64,000 bases of DNA from NCBI GenBank assembly GCA_030278955.1, contig JAOANR010000010.1, positions 18,196,444-18,260,443 of the forward strand, given 5' to 3'. Numbering within the stretch: position 1 is the first letter of the stretch; every line of letters starts with the position of its first letter. The stretch is from Hygrophila difformis. Lineage: Eukaryota > Streptophyta > Magnoliopsida > Lamiales > Acanthaceae. Under the pieces are notes generated by a model. The model saw only the letters and a list, made by a program, of their open reading frames with translations, did no database searches and was not told the origin of the DNA. The position numbers were made by a program, and so were the translations under genes. Of the stretch, positions 34,189-44,843 are shown one piece after another.

Positions 34189-35237
34189 GGGCTGGCAATG
34201 TCGATGGGTGTTACACTGCTCGTTCAGGCTATACTTTCCTCCTTGTAGTCCCGACTGTTACACACTCATGGAAGTGGATATGGAATTCCAAGCTCCCCGA
34301 GCGCATCTGCTTCTTCCTGTGGCTCCTTTCTTGGGAGGCTATCCCTTGTAACGCCCTCAGGTATGGTAGGAACTTAGCAACAACTCCTCTATGCCAAGTT
34401 TGTGGAGTGTTTGCTGAGGATTGGAGGCACTGCCTCTTTCAGTGCCCATGGACTGCGGCGATCTGGCAATCCCTCGCCATCAACATTCCGGGGGACCTTG
34501 ATACTTTGGATAGAGCGAGCATTCGGTCTTGGCTCTGTGGTATGTGTCGATGGTATGGTTTTTCTTTTCTTGCAGGTCTTTGGATTATCTGGAAAGAGAG
34601 GTGTGCTCGGGTCTTCCGGGGTACCTCATCTCTCCATCACACTCTAGTTCGCAAGATCCGTCACCTTGATACAACAATTCAGAGATCCCTTGTACAGCCG
34701 CCTTCTACCGCCTCATGGCCTCGACTAATTTGCTGGAATATGGGCTCCTGGCAGGGGGTTTTCCTTCATTCGGACGGGTCTCGCCTTGACAGCCACGGTC
34801 GAGCTGGCTATGGAGCAGTTCTGAGGCATGTCGACGGTAGCTGGATTGGAGGAGTCTCGGGACAACTTGGGGATGTCTCGGTTCTACATGCGGAATTGGC
34901 CGGGTTGATGCATGGGCTCCAATTGGCACTCCAACATGGCATTACGGATATCTATTGTGCTTGTGACTCGAAGGAAGTGTTACGACTTTTATCAGCGAAT
35001 CGATCCCCTACTCATTGGCTCTCTCCTTATCTTGCTCGAATCGATGACTTGATCAACCAATTCAATATCTATAGTTTCAACCACATTTTGCGGGAAGGGA
35101 ATGGTGTTGCCGATTCACTTGCAAAATTGGGGGCGGAAGAAGAACTTTTCTTCACCACCTGGGCTTTTCCCCCGGACCGTCTTCGTCCTTTGTTGGCAGC
35201 GGATGCGGCCGGCACGTGGTTCCCTCGTGCCAATTGA
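34189..35237 (+). CDS. LINE ORF2 C-terminal fragment: zf-RVT and RNase H, open frame
   Basis: One open frame covers the rest of ORF2: GCYTARSGYTFLL, then WKWIWNSKLPERICFFLWLL, and the zinc-binding stretch CQVCGVFAEDWRHCLFQCPW. RNase H follows with LHSDGSRLDSHGRAGYGAVL (first Asp), SVLHAELAGLMHGLQ (Glu), CACDSKEVLRLL (Asp), and HILREGNGVADSLAKLG (His/Asp). No stop breaks it to the TGA at 35235-35237. An open frame upstream to 34101 is MITE sequence and chance. With no start codon, endonuclease or polymerase it has no independent function. The intact frame indicates a fairly recent insertion. Confidence 0.8.
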
Positions 35238-35332
35238 TTCATTTCCTCTTTTTTTGTTTTTCCTTTTAATTTTTCTTCCTTTCCTAGCCTGTATAGGCTG
35301 TAACGCAAAAAAAAAAAAAAAAAAAAAAAAAA
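34189..35332 (+). mobile_element. 5'-truncated LINE with poly-A tail
   Basis: The body starts at about 34189 inside the LINE ORF2 and ends in an A-run at 35307-35332. AACTTACACCATTT (34175-34188) and AACTTACATCATTT (35333-35346) flank it, a 14-bp duplication with one mismatch. The structure is that of a 1.1-kb truncated L1 insertion. It belongs to a different LINE copy from the one at 7620-32618. Confidence 0.9.
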
Positions 35333-35346
35333 AACTTACATCATTT

Positions 35347-37036
35347 AATTTTAATTTTGATTTGATGGAGTTTGGGTTTTGTGTGGGAAATTGAAGTGCA
35401 TGTCATAACAAGAACTTGAATAACCAGGACTTTGAGAGAGAGAGAGAGATGGTGTTTTCTTCACAACCATTACTGTCAACAATTTGAAGAAGAAAAATTA
35501 GGGTTCATGGAAAGGGAGAGACCGCGATATTGAGGGGGGGATTTCTACCATTCTCGAAGTTTGGATAGGAGAGCTCTCGAAGGTATGAGCTAGTCGTGCA
35601 TTTTATTTGTTCCCCATTTTTCCCCCTTTCTCGCCGGAGTGTTAGCAGCGGCCAAGGGGCTGCCGGAGCGGCATCGGGATGGAGGTGAGGATGGTGCATT
35701 GACCGTGGCACGAAGGAGGCCGCCCGGAGCACCACAGCGTGCGGCAACAGCGCATCGCGCTGTTGCGCGATGCCGGCAGCGGAGGCGCCGCCCTCAGGCG
35801 AGGGCGGCCGGGTGGTTATGGCGAAGGCCTGGTGGCTGCCGGCGACCGTGGTGGCTGGGATCGTAGTCGGGCAGGGGCTGTGGTGATGGGATGAAGGGAT
35901 TCATTTGTTGGGAGATTATTCTTTGTTTAAATGTTTAAGTGAATTGTTGGTTGTTGGATTTCCTTGCTTAAAATGTGCCAATTGCCATTGATTTTGTTGG
36001 AGTCGTTGTTCAATTGTCCAAATGGGTTGTTGGATTATTGAGAAATGTTGGGTTTGATCTTGATGGATTTTGTTGATAGTAAATTAGGGATTTTTGGATG
36101 GTGTTCGAAGTAATAAATAGATTTCTAATTAGGTGTTTCAAGATTCCTATTAGATTGATTGAATGTTCAATGTTTGTTTATTTTGGTGATTCTTGAATAA
36201 TTGGATTTTGTATTACTGAATATTGGAGTTGGATTGTTGAAAATTTGTGGAGTTGGATGGATTGGGTGTTTCTTGAATAAGCTAAGTTGTGGTTCTTGAA
36301 CGTGGAATTAGAAGTTTGATAATGGTTGATTTATACAAATTCTCTCAAGTATGGTGTTTGTTTAGATTAACTAATGAACTTTGGTTTGTCAATTGTTAGG
36401 AACTTGGTCGAAATTTGAAGTGTTTGAAGTTGGTTTTATGGTGTGCTTGAGTTCAAGTTTATGTGGATTTGATGATACTTGGATAAGTTGAGTTTTGTTC
36501 TTGAATATTTGGAATTTGGACTGTAAGGTTGTTGTTTGTTGAATAAATGAGATTTTGATTCTTGGAGTTTCTTGTTTAATAATTGAATTTGTGAGTGTTG
36601 GATTTTTAAAGAGATTGAGTACTGGTGTATTAATTTAATTATTGTTGATTAAATTGGAAATTTGGAGATTTATATGTGTATGCGGGTAAATGTGACTTTT
36701 GATAACTTAATTGGAAGATTATTGGCTTAATTTTTTGCAGGTTCTTGAATATTTATAAGTGAATGGGTTTTGAATAAAATGGATTAAAAGATTAATTTTT
36801 AGAGTTCCAATTACTTGGTTATTATCTTGAGTACTTTTGAATAATGAGTACTTGTTGGTGAGTTGAGTGAGTTGAAATTTCATGTTGGGAGATTGTTGAA
36901 TAATGACTTGGGATTGTGATTTGAATAATTGGATTATTTTTATTATTTGGAGATTTTGGGGCAAGGAAGTTGGATGTTGAAGTTGGGAATGAATTTGCGG
37001 TTGTTTGGTGATTTGAGCACTTGGGGGAAAAAGGAC
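35347..37036. other. Unassigned DNA: GC-rich block then T/G-rich region
   Basis: A (GA)n run lies at 35434-35449. A GC-rich block at about 35625-35880 has short open frames on both strands (for example an arginine-rich one at 35639-35866) with no family resemblance I can name. It is followed by over 1 kb of T/G-rich sequence with many TTGAATAA, TTGGATT and GTTGTTGG words and no coding pattern. It could be a 5' leader with a long intron of an unrecognised or dead gene. Confidence 0.3.
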
Positions 37037-37897
37037 TTAGAGCCGGTTTGGATGGGCTTCTACAAAAGTGCTTTTAGCTTTAGCAAAAGCCAAAAGCACT
37101 TTTGATGCAAAAATTGTGTTTGGATGGGCTTTTTAGAAAAAACAAAAGCACATCGAAAAGCTGCAAAACTGCTCTGGGAGAAGCAGCCTGGGGGTGTTTA
37201 TCGGAAAAGCAGAAGTCAAAAGCACCTAGTAATATGTGCAAAGTATTAAATTCCCCACTAATTTATTTAAATTACACTATATATATATACTATTCTGATA
37301 AGTAGTATTTATTTGGTAATTATAACATTCCAAAAGCATTTTTCATCTTTAGGGCCCGTTTGGATTGACTTTTAAAAAAAGCAGAAGCCAAAAGCAGAAG
37401 CAGAAGTGAAAGCCAAAAGCAGAAGCATATAATGTTTGTGTTTGGATGGAATATTTGAAAAACAGCTTTTTTTCGAAAGTGTTTGGATGTGTAAAAGTGA
37501 AAAGTGCTTTTGAAATGGGTAAATTACCAAAAAGGATATGATACTTATATAGGATAGTATATATTTATAGTGTAATTTAAATAAATTAATATGGACATTT
37601 ATGACTCTGCACACATTACTAGGTACTTTTGGCTTCCGCTTTTCGGAGAAGCACCCCGGACTGCTTCTCCCAAAAACACTTTTGCAGCTTTTTGAGGTGC
37701 TTTTGCTTTTTCTAAAGAGCCAAAACAAACACTCTTTTTTCTTCTAAAGTGCTTTTAGCAGAAGCAAAAGCCAAAAGCACTTGAAAAAAAACTATTCCAA
37801 ACAGGCTCTTACACATCCAAACACACTTTTGGCTTCCACTTCTACTTTTGTTTTTGCCTTCTACTTTTTTTCAAAAGCCCTCCAAACTGGCCCTTAG
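37037..37897. mobile_element. Fold-back element(s) with GGTTTGGATGGGC-type ends
   Basis: Long inverted arms: 37037-37345 (AGAGCCGGTTTGGATGGGC, GCAAAAGCCAAAAGCAC, TTTATTTAAATTACACTATA) pair with about 37500-37815 (the reverse of these, ending TTCCAAACAGGCTCTTA). A second pair of ends, GGGCCCGTTTGGATTGAC (about 37352) and CTCCAAACTGGCCCTTA (about 37881-37897), overlaps the first, so two related elements are interleaved. It is non-coding. Confidence 0.7.
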
Positions 37898-38164
37898 ATG
37901 GTAAAGTTGGCTTGAAAATATTTTGACTTAGAAGGAATGTTGAAAAGGGATTTTTTATGCCGGAACAAATACAAATTCGAATATTTAATAAATGGCCAAA
38001 CATGCTTCCGGAGTTTATTCCATATTTTTCTTTTCAAATTCGGATCGGATACGGTATGCTAGATAGAATACGAATTCTAATATTTCGGGATATGGAATCA
38101 TGATGGATATATGACTTCAGATCAATTTGGTCCTATGAAATTATCAATTTCGGATAGTCTTATA

Positions 38165-38518
38165 CTCCCTTCGTCCCATTTGAAGTGTCTCAAAACTTTT
38201 GGGCACGGTATTTTATGTGGAGATAATTAGTATATAATGTAGGGGTAGGTTAGTGTTTAAAGTAAGGGTAAATTAGGAATTGATGTGATGTGATTGTAAG
38301 GGGTTTGAATATTTTATTAATTTATGAATGATGTTATGGTTGTGAGTTTGAATTTATTAATAGTATTGGGTTTGAAATTATAATGTGTTTATTTATTGAT
38401 ATGATGTGATGGGTAGGTTGGTGATTAAATATTTAATTATTTCCCAAAAAGGAAATGAGACAAAGTGTTGGGACAGACGAAAAAGAAAAGTGAGACACTT
38501 CAAATGGGACAGAGGGAG
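38165..38518. mobile_element. Stowaway-like MITE, family B
   Basis: The left end CTCCCTTCGTCCCATTTGAA and the right end TTCAAATGGGACAGAGGGAG are inverted copies about 28 bp long, flanked by TA. It shares TTTTGGGCACGGTATTTTAT with the copies at 33608 and 5691. It is inserted in the left arm of a fold-back element about 0.6 kb upstream of RGTA1. Confidence 0.9.
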
Positions 38519-38772
38519 TAATTTTTTTAAGCTTTGAATGATTTTTTTAAATGCAGAGAAGGGTTTTTTATTTTATTTTTTATTTTTTATTTTTTATGCC
38601 AATTTGTCGTATCTTATTCCATTCAATATTGTGCATATTTATAGGCAATGGTTGCAATATATGCAAAGCCTTGTTATGACAAGTGTTTGTCAATAAATAA
38701 AAGATAATTCCAGTTGTGAATACTATTATACAATTAAAATGTAAATGAAGATTCAACAATGTATTGAGTATG

Positions 38773-38785
38773 GTTTAGCCAAAAA
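38773..38785 (+). mobile_element. Minute retroposed insertion (GTTTAGCC plus A-tail)
   Basis: The 13 bases GTTTAGCCAAAAA are flanked by a perfect 18-bp direct repeat AACAATGTATTGAGTATG (38755-38772 and 38786-38803). This is what an extremely 5'-truncated LINE or SINE insertion with its target duplication would leave. A simple tandem duplication with a spacer is the alternative. Confidence 0.45.
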
Positions 38786-39094
38786 AACAATGTATTGAGT
38801 ATGCAATATTAATGCTAGTCTAGGTCAACAATAATATAAGGTCTAAAAATATCATTCAAAGCTTGAGAAAAAAATTATAAGATTATTCGATCAAATTGAT
38901 CCGATTCCGTCTTCGTATCCGGCATATCCGTATTCGAAAAGAAAAATATGGTATAAACTCTGTATTCAATACCATCCGTCCGTATCGATCTCATAGTGTT
39001 TTCATCCCTAACTATAGTAATATTTTACCTTGCAGTTTCCTAGTAGATTTCAACTGTTGAACTTGAGGTCCAGTTTTGATATAGAATAGAAAAG

Positions 39095-42000
39095 ATGCAC
39101 GGGAGACCTCGGAAAGCTCCAAGTCAAGGAGAACAAGAAGCATTATACATCAAAGCCGCCAAACTTCGCGACCTCCAATCTCAAGTCATTCATTTCCACC
39201 ACAACAAGATGTCTGTAATTTTCTCCCTGTTGCTATATATTCAAATTGAGATGAGCTATTCTCTTAGATTGTGCAAGTATTGATGCAGATACACAAAAGA
39301 AGCTGTAGAAACCAGTGCAAAGCTATTAGAATCAAATCCTGAGCATTATACTGGTTGGAATTACCGCAAGCTTGCTGTACAGTATTTTTTGGAGCAACAG
39401 TCAGAGAATGGAGCTGATCCCGAGTCAACCCAATCAATACTTGACGAGGAGTTGAGAGTTGTATGCTTTATGTGCTTTTTTAATTTTCAATGTTTTTTGT
39501 GTGACCTGTTCACAGTATTAAATACTTATATTATGTAGTAGAAAATGGTAATATAACTGATGGATGGGTTACGGTGTGAATTTCGTTTAGGTAGAGAATG
39601 CTTTGAAGAGAAATTTTAAGTCTTATGGGGCCTGGCATCACCGTAAATGGGTCCTTAGCAAGGGCCATTCATCAACAGACAGGGAATTGCAGCTTCTAGG
39701 AAAGTTCCAGAAGCTTGACGCAAGGAATTTTCATGCGTGGAATTATAGGCGGTAAATTGGTGAAGATTTTGTGTCCATAGGGTAAGCAAACTCTTGCTTC
39801 TGTTAAATCTGGTGTTTTGCTCCTTCCAGGTTCATAACTGGGTTGAAGAAGATCCCCAATGAGGATGAACTTCAGTATACAACAGACATGATATACGATA
39901 ATTTCAGCAATTATTCTGCCTGGCATAACCGAAGGTATACTAGTTTTATCAATCCAAGTTTCAATGGAGCTGTATTATTGTATATGGCTCCTTTATGTAT
40001 TAGCAAATTTTCCATAGTCGGATGTTTTTTCACCAAGTGATTGGATCATTTAAGTAAACGAGTGTTTATTTTCATAGTAGTGTCTTGGTGAAGAGCCACA
40101 TTTGTTTTTTTAATTTATTTTTTTCTGTTCAAGTGGGAAAGCATTTGGCATGATGATATTTTGATTGGACAAACTCTATTTCAATAAATTCCCAGTTTGA
40201 GTTTTTTTTTTTTTTTTTTTTTTTTTTTGCCCATTTACCCCCAATATGCTTGCAGTGTGCTTCTGTCCAATCTACTGGAGAACAGAGAAAAGGGATTTTG
40301 TGATAAAGAGACTGTTCTTGGAGAGGAATATGAATTTGTACGCAATGCTCTTTTCACAGATCATGATGATCAAAGTGGTTGGTTTTATCACTTATGGCTT
40401 TTGGATCAAACTTTGCAGCAGGAGCCTCTATTTCTCTCTTCTTGGCCTCCTCATGCCTCTCATGTGCGTTTATCACATGATGGCTATTTAGATGACCAAC
40501 AATCATTGCCTATACTATCTTTCCAGTCCAGAGCCAGAATATTTCCTCTTGTTGTATATTTCAGCAAAGCAGTCAATGGTGTGAATTCCTCCACTGTAAT
40601 TGTTGAATGTAAATTTCAATCTGCTGAGAAGTTGCTTTGGACGCCACTTACAGAAAATAATTCTGGTTTTTCCAGAGCTTGGCTGACCCACCTTAGGTTC
40701 CCTGATGCAGTGGATCCGTTAGATGCCTTTCCTGTAAATGTTGTGGTTGCACAGTTTCCTGGTATTACTTCCATCAGTGGTATGCCATGCAAGAAATCTT
40801 ATACTATATCCTTTTCTGTGTCATTAAACTCTCATGATCAAGGGCATTCCGAGTCACAAGTAACACATAGGAGAATATCATGGAAAGAGGAAAATTTCAA
40901 GCATCATAATTCAGTACTGTTACACTCACTTGTTAATTTGGAAATGGCCAAGACGGAAAACCCAACCATTCCTAGGGGTAGCCTGGAGACCATCATATCC
41001 CAAGAAATTGCCCACTGCAGGGAACTGTTGTCTTCCACAAACTGGTAAATTAGATTAGTATTGGAGTATTGTGGTAAATTGATACACATGAAGTTTTTTT
41101 TCTTACTTGGTCTGATTTGTATTGTAGTAAAATTGGGAAGCTGACTCTTGCAAGACTCTTGATGGCTTGTAACATGTTGATCTCAGATGGTAACACAGAT
41201 GATGGAATAGAATCAAATTTGAAAGAAGTTCTTGTTCTCTATCATGATTTAATAAAGATGGATCCGGATCATGTTTGTTACTATGAAGATCAGTACAGCT
41301 TAGTGTTGCTGAAACAGGTGAGTATCTCCATTTTGGGTTTGCCATATGAAATATGACACATGCTTGTTAATCAAGTTGCATATAGGCAAGTGAATTGTAT
41401 CTCCCAAATCCCAATTCTTTTATTTATTGCGGACCTAATCTGAAATCCTTTGTAGAAAGGTCTTGTTTAGCTAGAACCCGTCCTATCTCTCAATCCTCGA
41501 GTTCCCATGTTTTTCATTCATCTGAAAATAGTATAAGTTTACAATTTTGTCCAGCGGTTTAATTTTTTCTTCAGTGTGATGTCATATTTTGTTCAGGAAT
41601 TAGTATTTCTTTCTAAGAGTGACTAATTATTTTGCAGTTGACTTCAAATTTTGAGTCTCTATTGAAATGCTTTGCGGAATACCAAGAGCCTTCACCAAAT
41701 ATGAATTCATTATTATGTGTTCGGATGAGTAACCTCTCATTATCTCAAATTGGGAGTATGGAGCACTTATTGTGGGTGCAAATGTTAGATCTGAGCCACA
41801 ACAAACTGCGATCAATTGAAGGTACTCTACAAATAGCATCATAGAAATATGTTGCCAGCATTTTTAACCATCTTTATCCTTTGTACTTTGACCAAAATTG
41901 TGTGTCAATGTGTTCAACTGAATTGCATCATTCATGTTAGAATATCAAATGCACAACCATCTTTATTCGGTAAAAATCTAGACAATTTATGGCTATTCAT

Positions 42001-42674
42001 CAATTGAATCCTATACTATAGGCTAATCTCTAATACGTTATCACCAATTCACCAGCTTGAATCTTGTCATTAATTGCATTACTTTCTTGCATACCGAGCA
42101 TTAGTTTGACCTATTCTAGTATATTGTCAACCCGTAGACTGTTGCTTCTATCCTATAGTGAATGGAATTGCTAGCCAAGATGGTTTTACGTTCTGTCTGT
42201 ACATCTTGCATCTTCATGGCTATCTGGATCCTTACACTCCCCAGTGAGAAACTAATTGTGGTATGGTACCCAAACTATGGAACAGGGTTGGAGGCTCTGC
42301 AACTGCTCTCATGCTTGAAGCTCAATAACAACAAATTTTGCAGTTTTACAAGTCTGGAGCCCTTAAAATTGCTGAAGTCATTGGAAGTCCTAGATATATC
42401 AAATAATGAGATTGGCTCTCATTCCATCGACACAGGAAGATACTTGTGCTCTTCTCCTCTAACTCATGCAGATGAAACCAATTGGCATTTCAACGAATTT
42501 TCAGATGAAGACGTCAAGTTGCACGACCATTGGGACGCTTATATGCTATTCAAGGACATGAATTTGGTCCAATTAGATATAATGGGAAATGAAGTGGCTG
42601 ATGAAAGATTGAGTGCATTTCTGTCAAAATTGATGCCGCGGCTCACATGGCTCAATGGGGAGAAGTGCCATTAG
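39095..42674 (+). CDS. RGTA1: Rab geranylgeranyltransferase alpha subunit
   Basis: Eight exons: 39095-39210, 39289-39460, 39591-39751, 39830-39934, 40256-41044, 41128-41317, 41638-41821, 42286-42674. All junctions are GT-AG, the phases join, and the total is 2106 bases (701 codons plus stop), close to the Arabidopsis protein length as I recall it. The protein begins MHGRPRKAPSQGEQEAL. Five prenyltransferase alpha repeats are seen: YTGWNYRKLAV, YGAWHHRKWVL, FHAWNYRRFI, YSAWHNR and SGWFYHLWLLD (residues about 59-230). A RabGGT-specific insert follows (about 240-370, LVVYFSKAVNGVNSS), and leucine-rich repeats at the end (about 540-690, VQMLDLSHNKLRSIEG, LEVLDISNNEIGS). With the beta subunit and Rab escort protein it attaches geranylgeranyl groups to Rab GTPases in the cytosol for vesicle transport. 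The gene looks intact. Intron 7 (41822-42285) is the longest. Confidence 0.93.
40202..40228. repeat. T27 tract in RGTA1 intron 4
   Basis: A run of 27 T lies 27 bases before the exon 5 acceptor (TTGCAG, exon at 40256). It forms part of the polypyrimidine tract, so length changes could influence splicing. Confidence 0.8.
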
Positions 42675-43359
42675 GTTTGTTTCCAACTGCTAAAACCCGA
42701 AAGTTCTTTTTCCTTGATGTTTATCCAAATTTTGCAGAATCATGACTCAATTCCATTTTCTGACAAGGAATTCTCTAGCAACTGTTCTTACGAGGCATCA
42801 GTATTTTCCATGTGGATAATGAGAACGGCGAAAAACTAGATGTATTTTGTCTGTTGGGCTCAATGATTGGTGACTTCTTCATGTGATAATCTCATAATAG
42901 ATGAATCTATCATACATTTACTGAATTTGGTCCACTTTGGTTCAAAAATTTACTGAAATAGACAGCATTTCAAGTCACTTGATATCTTGCACGTTTCACT
43001 CTCCCATTTTCCTTTTGTTTCCACGCGAAGCAGTTCAGAATTTTTGGTTCCACAGTAAAGATGTTTTCAACTGTTGATAGGTTATGCAAAACTGTTAAAA
43101 GAGTGTGCTCTGAAGAAATGAGAGATGTTGAGGACTTCGATTATATAAATTGTGTTACATTATCTATTATCTATTATCAATCTCATTTGATCGAGCTAGC
43201 TTGAAAAATGAATGTTTAGCAACTTTCTCGCAGAAGGCCTTCTTACAGGATCATTCACCAAACAACTGGCAATCATCTGCTTAAAAGACTACACCCAGAA
43301 AAAAGAAGCGAAAACTAAGTAGCTTCTCAATCAACAAAATTTTGTTACTCTAATCGATG
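42675..43359. other. 3' flank of RGTA1
   Basis: This includes the 3'-UTR of RGTA1, whose end I cannot place. No other feature is visible up to the kinase pseudogene. Confidence 0.4.
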
Positions 43360-43946
43360 TTTCTTAGCAAGCAAACCTTTGAAATTTCTTCTCTCTCATA
43401 ATCAAGACCGGGTGGCGTGCATTTTGCAGAGTCATAAGCAATACCTGCAGAAGCAAGAGGTATTGGTAAGTCCTTAAAGTGAAAAACAACCAGACAAGTA
43501 AGCGCCTTCACCGGAGGATACTTTGAGACGGGCATGAAAGCTCCAACGCAGCTATTACAAATGACCAAATATAATTTTTAACCGTCATAAAGAAACAAAC
43601 GAAGACTACTAGACAGACTTGAAGTCATACCCATAAAATTGCTCAATAGCCTCTGGTGCTCCATAGCCCATATTCAAGAATTCTAAAATGAAAATGATAC
43701 AGAACTTCAAGAAGTTAATGTCACGGAGGGAATGTATTGAGAGCCTTCATCTCAGATTTTAAAAGAGTTCAAGTGAAATCCCACCATAATTGAGAGAAGA
43801 AATTAAAGGACCAATATACATATAAATACTAGTACATTAGAAAAACAATTATTATAATTTGAACCATACCAGCAAGGAGTACCCACAAAGGTGTGTTCCT
43901 CATGCGTTGTCTATCGCCACAATCAAACAGGCAGGCAGACAACACA

Positions 43947-43987
<41 letters not shown>

Positions 43988-44035
43988 GCCCAGTTTGATT
44001 GCGCCACCTGAATCAATCAGAACATTACCAGCCTG
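43360..44035 (-). pseudogene. BLUS1/STE20-like kinase pseudogene, catalytic-domain exons
   Basis: Minus-strand pieces of the kinase domain: 44035-43986 encodes AGNVLIDSGGAIKLGD, the segment running into the DFG motif, and follows an intron-like TTTTCAG acceptor. After a 37-base T-run, SACLFDCGDRQRMRNT continues (about 43945-43890) with a frameshift before the GTPCW region and a possible donor. At about 43690-43640 is GAPEAIEQFYGYDFK; at about 43540-43515 SKYPPVK; and at about 43440-43380 LMTLQNA and PPGLDYEREEISK with another frameshift. The phenylalanine and glycine of DFG are replaced by the T-run. Retained splice signals point to a DNA-level duplicate rather than a processed copy. It is the same family as the exon at 102-272. 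Confidence 0.75.
43949..43985. repeat. 37-base A/T homopolymer within the kinase pseudogene
   Basis: On the coding (minus) strand this is T37 at the position of the TTT codon of DFG. The original gene would need only about three or four T here, so expansion or insertion at this spot destroyed the activation-loop start. Confidence 0.7.
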
Positions 44036-44631
44036 AAAATGCCAAATTGGAGAACAGATACTTTGAGTATGTATGATAAATGGAAACAAGGACTGGAGAA
44101 AAATAGTAGTATAAATCAGAGGCCAATATTCTCCCGCTAACTCGAACTGAAACACATTCTCAAAAGACCTATAGTGACTATTCATGTAACAAAATTGGAT
44201 CTAAATCAGAAATTTATTATGGTGACATAGAGTTACATAAAACCAGTCTATGTCTATGCCTCTATGGATCATGAACCTTCTTCTTCGTTTTTCCTCTCTA
44301 TACCACTTCTTCAGTATGTCTAAAGCTTGGATGTTTGTTAAGCTTGTAACAGTGATCATTCAGAAATTCCTATATCTCATTGAAAATGAATACAGAATTT
44401 ATATTCAATGGGATGAGAATCCATTGTTCCATTTCTATAATAATGATTAATATGAATTGTGCAGACGTATATTTAGTGTTTCCAGAATCTATATAGCCTC
44501 GCAACAAGATTATAAATCAATTTGCACATCAATGATGCCAGGAACTGAAATGTTACATAAAGACAAAATTAACTGTTTTCATCAAACCCTTTCAGCTTTC
44601 TGGTTCCAATTTGGTTTAAGTGTTTAATCAT

Positions 44632-44650
44632 CATATGCTAAATGTAATAT
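44632..44650. repeat. Target-site duplication of the SINE, left copy
   Basis: CATATGCTAAATGTAATAT is repeated exactly at 44825-44843. Confidence 0.95.
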
Positions 44651-44824
44651 TTTTTTTTAGTAAACATTGACACTCATGTGTCAGCAGAGGTGTGTGGGAA
44701 CCCAAGCCACACAAATTACAAAGGAGGACAAAGGAGAGGGATAAGGAGCCGGATGGGGAATCGAACCAACAACCAATAGGCTGAAGAGTCGAGGGACTTA
44801 ACCACTAGGGTAAGGCCTCATCCC
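44651..44824 (-). mobile_element. tRNA-derived SINE
   Basis: On the minus strand the element starts GGGGATGAGGCC. It has an A-box-like stretch (TACCCTAGTGGTTAAGTC), then a perfect B-box GGTTCGATTCC, the internal RNA polymerase III promoter, and ends in a T/A-rich tail (TTTACTAAAAAAAA). It is 174 bp between perfect 19-bp duplications (44632-44650 and 44825-44843), so the insertion is recent. SINEs are copied by LINE enzymes; L1-type LINEs are present in this window. Confidence 0.92.
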
Positions 44825-44843
44825 CATATGCTAAATGTAATAT

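Larger units (their letters stand above)
37940..39012. mobile_element. Fold-back element interrupted by a MITE
   Basis: The left arm (about 37985-38164 plus 38519-38555) and right arm (about 38838-39012) are inverted copies: GAGTTTATTCCATATTTTTC against the reverse of the stretch at about 38945-38965, and AAGCTTTGAATGAT at about 38529 against ATCATTCAAAGCTT at about 38849. The arms join correctly only if the MITE at 38165-38518 is removed. The right end TTTTCATCCCTA suggests a hAT-like terminus. Confidence 0.6.

Noticed and set aside
35639..35866. Arginine-rich 75-codon protein
   Set aside because: GC-rich composition alone gives such frames on several strands; no start context or family signal.
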